A stretch of DNA of 64,000 nucleotides from Aquila chrysaetos chrysaetos (Eukaryota; Chordata; Aves; Accipitriformes; Accipitridae): the NCBI RefSeq assembly GCF_900496995.4, contig NC_044004.1:6386001-6450000 (forward strand), in the 5' to 3' direction. Made by a program: the position numbers and the translations under genes. Shown here one piece after another: positions 59,001 to 64,000 of the stretch. The notes beneath the pieces were generated by a model, which was not told the origin of the DNA, did not search any database, and saw only the letters and a program-made list of their open reading frames with translations. Position 1 is the first letter of the stretch; the number at the start of each line of letters is the position of its first letter.

Positions 59001-62000
59001 AAAGAACTCCCTGAATTTCTCTACATCGTCACCACTGAAATGGTAGATATACTAAAAGAAAGAATTCAGTGTTCATACACTACGTACCCCAGTATATGTT
59101 ATTTCTAAATTAAATTGACACAGTAACTTACCTTGAACAACAGCCAGTGCTGTGCAAAAGCAGTGAATAGGCATCTTATGGCTTTTTATGCTATTAATAC
59201 TACAATTACTTGCCTGAGATCTGAAATCTTATGAGGTTGTATTTATTTGAGGTGCTTGGGTTTTTCAACTTGAGCTGTTTTCTGCTTTCCTTATAACAGA
59301 AAAAAGTGTGAAATGTGATTCAAAAGCATAATCTGTTTCTCTCTTACTAGAGGAATAAATGTATTATCTTGAGCTGTTGGAAATGTTCATACACCACAGT
59401 GTTGCAGAAAGCAAGCAGGAAAGGAGTGGAACTCATGATGAAGTCATGATGGCTTAACAGTCAGCTCATCCACAGTAATCCCCTCTGCACACTGCTGCCC
59501 AGAGGTACCATTACTTAACTTAACTACTTTCATTTTAAAGATAAGCGAAGCTGCAGAAGGTGGAATGTGTGCGTATACCATTACTGTGGATAAGCTACTG
59601 CAAGAACTTGTGTGGTACATCCATGGAGCAATTACTGCCTGTTGTAGTTCAAAAAAATTAGTTCCCTAAAAAACATTTCCCAGATATTTTCAATCAGGGT
59701 TTTAACATAAAATGTACTAAGTCATCTCAAACTTTTCTAGCCTCAGTGTTCAGAGGGAGCTGTCATAACTTTATTTCTGAGTTAGAATAGATTTCTTTCT
59801 AGATGCGATAACTACTGTTTGAAAAAAATGTGGTGTTAATATTGCCTAATAGTTTTCTTGAAGTATATTATGAAGAATTACAACTTACTCTTTCTTAATA
59901 CTAATTTATGCTTTAGAAATGTGGACCATAGTCCACAAAATCATTTTCCTAGCTGAATGAATGCACCAGATCTCTGGAATGGCCAGTTTTTGCTTAAAAA
60001 CAACCAACCAACCACCCAGTACATGTGGGGAAAACATTTTAAATGAACAGATTGTTTGTGGAGTTTGCTTTTGGGGTATTAGTGTTGAAGACAAACATTT
60101 ATTTAGGCACCCTGGAGATGGAGCTGCCTTTCCTTGTGCAGGATAAAGGGAGAACATCTTGGGTTTTGTGACCGCTGCCCTTTTGAGGGAGGAAAGGGAA
60201 TATCCCGGTAGCTTCCATGCACTCAATTTCATACCGGTGTGACCTACTGAAGTATATGGGACTGACTTGTTAGGGTCCGTGACTCTCCCTGCCGCTTGGG
60301 AATTTGTTTCTTAACCAACTGCTTCTGATTAATAAGAACCTAGAAATGTCAGACTGGAATTTCCAGTGTCCTGTTGTACTTTTCTACTTCAAACTTGTAT
60401 CCCTTCCTTTGCCTAAACTTGAACATCGACCTGTGGGTTTCCAAAGGTGTTTCAGTGGTTGGCATGTTTTGGGCTACATCTTGCTTGTAATATGAGAGAC
60501 TTTTATACTCAACATACTGTTCTTCCTAAATTCCTAAAGACTTGGACTCATATTTAAGTCACTGTAGATAAGAAGCTCTTAGTTTTCTGTTTTACTTTTG
60601 CATGACTGACTTGCTGTACTGAATGTGCGTTAACTTTTCCAACCTCTCCTCTTTCTGTTGCAGAGATAACTGACTTAGGTGAGTTCCTGTAACTTGTTCT
60701 GGTCTTGTGAATGTCATCTCTTCTCTTTGTTCTTTTTTATGTTTGTGTGGTACATGACTTTAAATTACAGGCAGTGTCAACAAAGGGGTGAAATGTTGCA
60801 CTCCTAAAACATTTCAGGCTAAGGTGTGCTTTGGGATCCTTTCCACTAATTCTGCACACCTAGCTTAAACCACAAACTCTTTGTTTAGCAGCACTTCCCA
60901 GGTCAGTGTGATCGCTGGCTTGTGAAAGCCAGGTTTAAATTTTCTTTCTGAATTTAAGCCAGTTGATGCGTGCTGCTGAAATTCCAATGAGAAACAGAAA
61001 CTTTGACCAATTCCAGTTAAGCTGTGTGATGGTGTTTGTCCTCAAGTAGGCCCACCTCGCAGCAGTCCTGGCTCGAGGGAGGTGCTGGATACACCAGCTC
61101 CTGCAGATGCCACTGCAACGTCCAGGTACTTTGTATGCTTGAACAGCCGCGTAGGGCCATTCTGAGCTGGGCCACCAAAACCAGATTCATTTAATTTGAA
61201 GTTGGCTTGACTCTCCAAATTTAATCTTCACGACTGATTTTAGAAGTGTTGGTTAACTCATTGATTCTGAAGTTGATTATTTTTTCCCTTTCGATCAAAG
61301 AAATGTCATTTAAAACTGGAGTGCAGTAAAACCCCGTTCTATTTGTAACAGTGTTAAATTCAACAGCTAAGCTTAGTGGTGCTGGTCAGCTTCCCTGCTG
61401 GACACAAGCACCGTTGCACTGAGCTCTCCTGCGCCAGTCCTTTCTCCAGCAGCACTCACCAGCAGGACTGCTGAAGGACTGTGGAATTTCCCTTGCTTTG
61501 GACCCTCAGGAACGCTTCCCCGAGTAGTCCCTGGTTTTCCATTCAGGCGATTTAGCTGGCAGCCAGTGCAAAATGAGCTGCAGCATTTTACAGAGTCTAT
61601 GCCATTCTTAGGGCATCAAATCTACACGTGTAGCTTGTGTCCTCTTCCGTTTCCAGCAGAAAAATAGCAAACTTCTTATCAGACACAGATGTAGTTATGA
61701 CCCCTGCTGCTCTTTGAGTAGCCAAACCGAAAGGTACAAATTGGGGTAAGAAATCTTGTTGGGAACAGTTGGTCTGGAGGACTGTTGAAGAGAGAATGTA
61801 ACTCTGGCTGTCTCTCACAATGACTTCAGTGTTTTCAGGATCAAATTTCCATAAGCTTGTACCCAGCTGGAGGTATTGGTGCGCAGGGTTTTATATATCC
61901 TGCAGCTCTGTGCTGTCACGGGAAAAATACATGGTGGTGTGAAGACCAGGAAATGGACAGAGTTGTCAACAGTCTCCTCTAATTGAGTGTGACGTGGATA

Positions 62001-63812
62001 TGGGAGTGTAAATAATAGCTGTGAATAATTTCAAAGAAACTGAGATAATTTCTCTCCTAGACAGAAAGTACTTGCTTGTAGGTGTGTCTTGGAGTGGTAT
62101 TGGGTGGGCATTAGCACAGGTCAAGGGCTTGAAGTGCTCAGAAACGTCTCATAAAGCATGCTAGCCGGTCAACTACATGGAGCCTCAGAGGGCTCGAGTG
62201 GGAGGTGGGCAAGCGCCGTGGCAGCAGCTTCCCTGCAGACCTTCCTAACGCCCTGTGTTTTCTTTAGCTGGCCAGTTATCTACAGACGACTTAAATTCGC
62301 TCATTGCACACGCCCATCGTCGCATCGACCAGTTAAACAAGGAGCTGGCGGAGCAGCGAGTGAGGGAACAGCAGCACATCGAGTCGGCCCTGGAGAAGCA
62401 GAAACTTGAAGACAAAAAAGCATTTGAGGCAGCTGTGGCCAAAGCGCTGGAGCATCACAAAAGTGAGATTGAAATAGAACAGGAGAAGAAGGTAAAGTGG
62501 TGTAACATACCTCTTTGAATCTCTGGCTCAAAAAGGATGTAGAAGAGCAACCAGGATGTCCTGAGAGATAGGGCAACCCCCAGGCTAAGCGTGGAAAGGA
62601 GATGTTGAGCAAAGAAACTTCTGCAAAGTTAGAATGGTAAAATCATAGAGCGAAATGGGAAGTGACTTCTTCATGTTACCTGTCTGCTGTTGGAGATAGG
62701 ATTACTGGGTCAAACGAAATGTTTGATCTGACCCAGTATGACCATCTTAAGGTCATGTAGTCCCTCCATCAGGCCTCTAGGAGGTATCTCCATGTCCTTC
62801 TGCTCTTTGCCAGTGGTTTGGGATTTGATTTCTTTCAAAAGGACTATGAAAAGTCAGAATTTTAATGCTGCTTTGGACATGAAGCAAGTGCAACTTACAA
62901 ATGTAGGAGTGTGGGCATTGGAGGTTTTATCTTTTGAGGTATCATATTGCAGGCAGACAATTGTGCCAAATACTCCTGCTGTTTTCACATACATGCCTCT
63001 GAAAACGAGATTAAACACTGGCCATTAGTTGAAAAATTTGTACTGACTAAGGATTTCACCTATAGCCTGTTAGTTCAAAGCACTGCAGTAATAAGTATTA
63101 ATTTAGAGCTCTCTTAAAATGTCGCTTGAACTGTCATCTTCGTATTTAGTGGAAGGTTGGAAATGACACAATCCTTTTAAAAAACAAAACAAAAACCTGT
63201 TCAACTGCTCCTAAATAAACCTGCACCATGCTCCCTTGTGCTAACCTGCACTCTCTAAAGTGGCTGTTTTGGACAAGATCAGGTAAAAGGGGTATGACCA
63301 TTTTCTTAAACTCTAACTTGGGACAGTATTGCAGCACATAGGGAAAAGGTAAAGTACGTTTTGTTTGGAAGCTGGTTTATAAACACTGGAATGTTTAGTT
63401 TGTCATGTTACTGTATCTTTTATATAGTATTTTGATAACTGCACTAAGTGCCTAGTGAGTATGGCCACCAGTTACAGGTATTGTGGACTGTGAAGCCATC
63501 CTTCAGCATCTTTAGAAAGACGTTCAGCTATAAAAATGGACCTCGGCAGCTTTTTAAGATGAAACACGGGCTTTGTCAATGGCACTTTTATAAAACGTAC
63601 CCTAGGTAATCACTGATAGATGATAAAATCAGAGCAGTTGAAAAAGAGCAGTGTAATAACAACCGCTCGTGCCTGTACAGGTTGAAGAAGTCCGAGAGGT
63701 GATGGAGAACGAAATGAGGACCCAGCTCCGGCGGCAGGCTGCTGCCCACACAGACCATCTGAGAGACGTTCTGAAGATCCAGGAGCAGGAACTAAAGGTG
63801 GAATTTGAGCAG
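41017..63812 (+). CDS. IMMT: IMMT (mitofilin, MIC60), MICOS core subunit, first 13 coding exons; 3' end outside window
   Basis: Inner mitochondrial membrane protein that organises the MICOS complex and forms crista junctions. The exons join to 498 in-frame codons: 41017-41061, 47466-47542, 47966-48155, 50034-50154, 50790-50870, 51954-52055, 54704-54840, 55868-55971, 57542-57677, 58493-58622, 60664-60678, 62268-62491, 63681-63812. Residues 1-35 are a presequence ([15 protein letters not shown], as human MLRACQ). Residues 46-66 form a Gly-rich membrane span ([20 protein letters not shown]). Then come a variable linker (about 105-190) and long charged, probably coiled-coil segments (about 206-498). 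The C-terminal mitofilin signature lies beyond the window. It shares a promoter with MRPL35. The linker looks about 17 residues shorter than in human. Confidence 0.96.
41418..41437 (+). promoter_or_regulatory. ZNF143/THAP11 (SBS)-like site 1
   Basis: ACTACGAGTCCCGGCGTGCA keeps the ACTAC, TCCC and TGC blocks of the ACTACAATTCCCAGCATGC consensus at the right spacing. Confidence 0.5.
41483..41501 (-). promoter_or_regulatory. ZNF143/THAP11 (SBS)-like site 2
   Basis: On the minus strand ACTACAACGACCGGCATGC: the ACTACAA and GCATGC ends are intact and the centre is changed. Confidence 0.45.
41582..41601 (-). promoter_or_regulatory. ZNF143/THAP11 (SBS)-like site 3
   Basis: On the minus strand ACTACAGCCCCCAGCAGGCA: ACTACA and CCCAGCA are intact and the last block is diverged. 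Confidence 0.5.
42756..42778. repeat. Poly(T) tract
   Basis: Uninterrupted run of about 22 T in IMMT intron 1. Confidence 0.85.
45500..45560 (-). repeat. Possible short CR1 3' end
   Basis: aatcacagaacagccctgc followed by ttggaagagaccttgaaatt resembles the reverse complement of the CR1 3' terminus (aatcacagaatgg, ttggaagggacctt). Short and uncertain. Confidence 0.3.
46560..46618. repeat. Poly(T) and (TTTTG)n tract
   Basis: About 28 T followed by TTTTG-type repeats. Simple sequence, possibly the tail of a lost minus-strand retroposon. Confidence 0.85.
47466..47542 (+). CDS. IMMT: IMMT exon 2 (residues 16-40)
   Basis: 77 nt, CTTGCAG to GTACGT. It encodes [20 protein letters not shown] then PPGES, and ends in phase 2. 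LRPLR and the following Arg-Tyr pair match human. A processing site near RGY-AT is plausible. Confidence 0.92.
47543..47965 (+). other. IMMT: IMMT intron 2
   Basis: 423 nt, GT-AG. Nothing else recognised. Confidence 0.85.
47966..48155 (+). CDS. IMMT: IMMT exon 3 (residues 41-104), membrane span
   Basis: 190 nt, CCCTCAG to GTGAGT. Encodes the single inner-membrane span (about residues 46-66, with several Gly) and the conserved [18 protein letters not shown] stretch facing the intermembrane space. Confidence 0.97.
48156..50033 (+). other. IMMT: IMMT intron 3
   Basis: 1.9 kb. It starts with a C-run and T-run (48180-48200) and has a short imperfect AAGAATT repeat at about 48250-48310. No exon recognised. 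Confidence 0.8.
48250..48312. repeat. Imperfect AAGAATT tandem repeat
   Basis: Five copies of AAGAATT with 1-5 nt spacers, including the palindrome AAGAATTCTT. Confidence 0.6.
50034..50154 (+). CDS. IMMT: IMMT exon 4 (residues 105-144)
   Basis: 121 nt, TTTTCAAG to GTAACT, exit phase 1. It contains [18 protein letters not shown], nearly identical to human, followed by a Lys/Glu/Ala-rich linker. Confidence 0.95.
50155..50789 (+). other. IMMT: IMMT intron 4
   Basis: 635 nt. It ends in CAGCAG, a tandem acceptor. Nothing else recognised. Confidence 0.8.
50790..50870 (+). CDS. IMMT: IMMT exon 5 (residues 145-171), NAGNAG acceptor
   Basis: 81 nt from the first acceptor, or 78 nt if the second AG of CAGCAG is used, which removes Ala145 only. 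It encodes [20 protein letters not shown] then GIQTEE. AAQIIS and SVPAP match human. Confidence 0.92.
50871..51953 (+). other. IMMT: IMMT intron 5
   Basis: 1.1 kb. The human linker has about 17 more residues at this junction, so I looked for a small in-frame exon here and saw none convincing. Confidence 0.7.
51954..52055 (+). CDS. IMMT: IMMT exon 6 (residues 172-205)
   Basis: 102 nt, GAATAG to GTAAGT. It contains [18 protein letters not shown], matching human [13 protein letters not shown]. Phase 1 at both ends. Confidence 0.95.
52056..54703 (+). other. IMMT: IMMT intron 6, 2.6 kb
   Basis: Contains the antisense CR1 copy at 52228-52905. The rest shows no coding signal. Confidence 0.8.
52228..52905 (-). 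mobile_element. CR1 LINE, 5'-truncated, antisense
   Basis: Read on the plus strand the words follow the reverse-complemented CR1 3' end: ttttgggttggaatggacct, ggttgctcagggcc-like text, ctccaaggatggagattgtt, tttctgagcagctttgccag, ggctagaacaagcccagatc, ccagatgtagcctcgtaagt, gtttgatgcagcccggttca. The CR1 3' terminus is therefore at about 52228 and the element runs leftward on the minus strand. It is well diverged, with no intact reverse transcriptase. Its presence points to a bird or other sauropsid. Confidence 0.85.
54704..54840 (+). CDS. IMMT: IMMT exon 7 (residues 206-251)
   Basis: 137 nt, TTTTCCAG to GTAAAC. It contains [20 protein letters not shown] and ends KEAMDNSE, close to human. Start of the long helical region. 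Confidence 0.97.
54841..55867 (+). other. IMMT: IMMT intron 7
   Basis: 1.0 kb, AT-rich, containing the inverted repeat at 55447-55532. No exon recognised. Confidence 0.8.
55447..55532. repeat. Perfect 22-bp inverted repeat with 42-nt loop
   Basis: Arms at 55447-55468 and 55511-55532 are exact reverse complements (TGCTTTTAAGCTTAATACTT and AA). The loop itself repeats ACTTTAAAGTATTA-like words. It could be a folded remnant of a small palindromic element. Confidence 0.75.
55868..55971 (+). CDS. IMMT: IMMT exon 8 (residues 252-285)
   Basis: 104 nt, TTCTCAG to GTAAGT, exit phase 2. [20 protein letters not shown], then [14 protein letters not shown], as in human. Confidence 0.97.
55972..57541 (+). 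other. IMMT: IMMT intron 8
   Basis: 1.6 kb, AT-rich with two poly(A) runs (near 56279 and 57050). No exon recognised. Confidence 0.8.
57542..57677 (+). CDS. IMMT: IMMT exon 9 (residues 286-331)
   Basis: 136 nt, TTTTCAG to [26 protein letters not shown], ending [11 protein letters not shown], as in human. Confidence 0.97.
57678..58492 (+). other. IMMT: IMMT intron 9
   Basis: 815 nt. Nothing else recognised. Confidence 0.85.
58493..58622 (+). CDS. IMMT: IMMT exon 10 (residues 332-374)
   Basis: 130 nt, TTACAG to GTAAGT, exit phase 1. [20 protein letters not shown], ending [14 protein letters not shown], as in human. Confidence 0.97.
58623..60663 (+). other. IMMT: IMMT intron 10, 2.0 kb
   Basis: No coding signal. 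Open frames here show no family resemblance. Confidence 0.8.
60664..60678 (+). CDS. IMMT: IMMT microexon, 15 nt (residues 375-380)
   Basis: Flanked by a strong pyrimidine tract ending CTGTTGCAG and a GTGAGT donor, phase 1 on both sides. It inserts K-I-T-D-L and completes Ala, giving [17 protein letters not shown]. Human reads GMSVSDLADKLSTDDLN at this point as I recall it, so the microexon is needed to match the known protein. Skipping it would keep the frame and give GLTGQLSTDD. Confidence 0.88.
60679..62267 (+). other. IMMT: IMMT intron after the microexon
   Basis: 1.6 kb. An exon-like stretch at 61050-61125 was considered and rejected, because its 76 nt break the frame. Nothing else recognised. 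Confidence 0.75.
62268..62491 (+). CDS. IMMT: IMMT exon 12 (residues 380-454)
   Basis: 224 nt, TTCTTTAG to [26 protein letters not shown], then coiled-coil text with [20 protein letters not shown], as in human. Confidence 0.97.
62492..63680 (+). other. IMMT: IMMT intron 12
   Basis: 1.2 kb, with an old CR1-type tail at 62680-62755. No exon recognised. Confidence 0.8.
62680..62755 (+). repeat. Ancient CR1-type LINE/SINE 3' tail, sense
   Basis: ctgctgttggagataggatt, then an actgggtcaaacg block, then gatctgacccagtatgacca and tcttaaggtcatg. This follows the 'gacaggatactgggctagat... ggtctgacccagtatggcc' 3' end common in old sauropsid CR1 and derived SINEs. Match from memory. Confidence 0.6.
63681..63812 (+). 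CDS. IMMT: IMMT exon 13 (residues 455-498)
   Basis: 132 nt, TGTACAG to GTAAGG, phase 0. [20 protein letters not shown], then [18 protein letters not shown], ending KVEFEQ, as in human. The gene continues past the window. Confidence 0.97.
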
Positions 63813-64000
63813 GTAAGGGAGAAGAGTCCCCAAGGGAATTAGGGGGATATTTGAACCCTTGCAAAGCACGCGCTGCACAGGACGAGAGTCCTGAACCATC
63901 TTCCAGAAGACTGAAATGCGGGCTGGGGGGAGGAAGCCTGCTCATCTTGAAGAGATGCAATAAAGTGGCTGAACATACAAGTTTTATTCAGACCTGTCTT
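63813..64000 (+). other. IMMT: IMMT intron 13, 5' part (continues outside window)
   Basis: No exon in the last 188 bases. The AATAAA near 63959 is intronic. Confidence 0.85.

Noticed and set aside
61050..61125. Exon-like block between CAAGTAG and GTACTT, open in the phase expected after the IMMT microexon
   Set aside because: Its 76 nt leave phase 2, but the next true exon needs phase 1, so inclusion would break the frame. Human IMMT has nothing here.

Overview
The window is nuclear DNA from a vertebrate, most likely a bird. Its coding exons are short, GT-AG bounded and separated by long introns. The decayed repeats include a long antisense CR1 LINE 3' end, the dominant LINE of birds and other sauropsids, plus MIR-like SINE remnants. 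Nothing bacterial or viral is present apart from one possible decayed retroviral LTR. Three genes are recognisable and lie in the order known from vertebrates: REEP1 (+, 3' half only), MRPL35 (-, complete) and IMMT/MIC60 (+, 5' two thirds only). REEP1 and MRPL35 converge tail to tail. MRPL35 and IMMT diverge head to head from one CpG island, with 516 bp between their start codons.

Region by region. 1-34221 holds the last four REEP1 exons (1187-1300, 15163-15331, cassette 31526-31665, terminal 34150-34221) in very large introns with MIR remnants and an LTR-like stretch. 34222-~37900 is the probable REEP1 3' UTR with several AATAAA signals. 37915-38990 is a gene-free gap. 39154-40500 is MRPL35 on the minus strand in three coding exons, giving exactly 188 codons. 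About 40260-41900 is a CpG island with two palindromic NRF1 sites, YY1-type, CCAAT, ETS and GC-box motifs. Three ZNF143/SBS-like sites lie in IMMT intron 1. 41017-63812 carries thirteen IMMT coding exons (498 codons so far), including a 15-nt microexon and an exon with a NAGNAG acceptor. The gene runs off the right edge.

Functionally, MRPL35 (large mitoribosomal subunit) and IMMT (MICOS core, crista junctions) are both nuclear-encoded mitochondrial genes. A shared promoter carrying NRF1 sites fits co-expression. REEP1 is a separate ER-shaping protein gene.

The most interesting observation is the REEP1 terminal exon, which is read in two frames. Skipping the 140-nt cassette exon gives the familiar short end (Gly-Thr-Ala-stop). 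Including it shifts the frame and gives a 69-residue acidic then basic tail resembling the REEP2 C-terminus. I saw no tRNA, rRNA, CRISPR, insertion sequence or replication origin.
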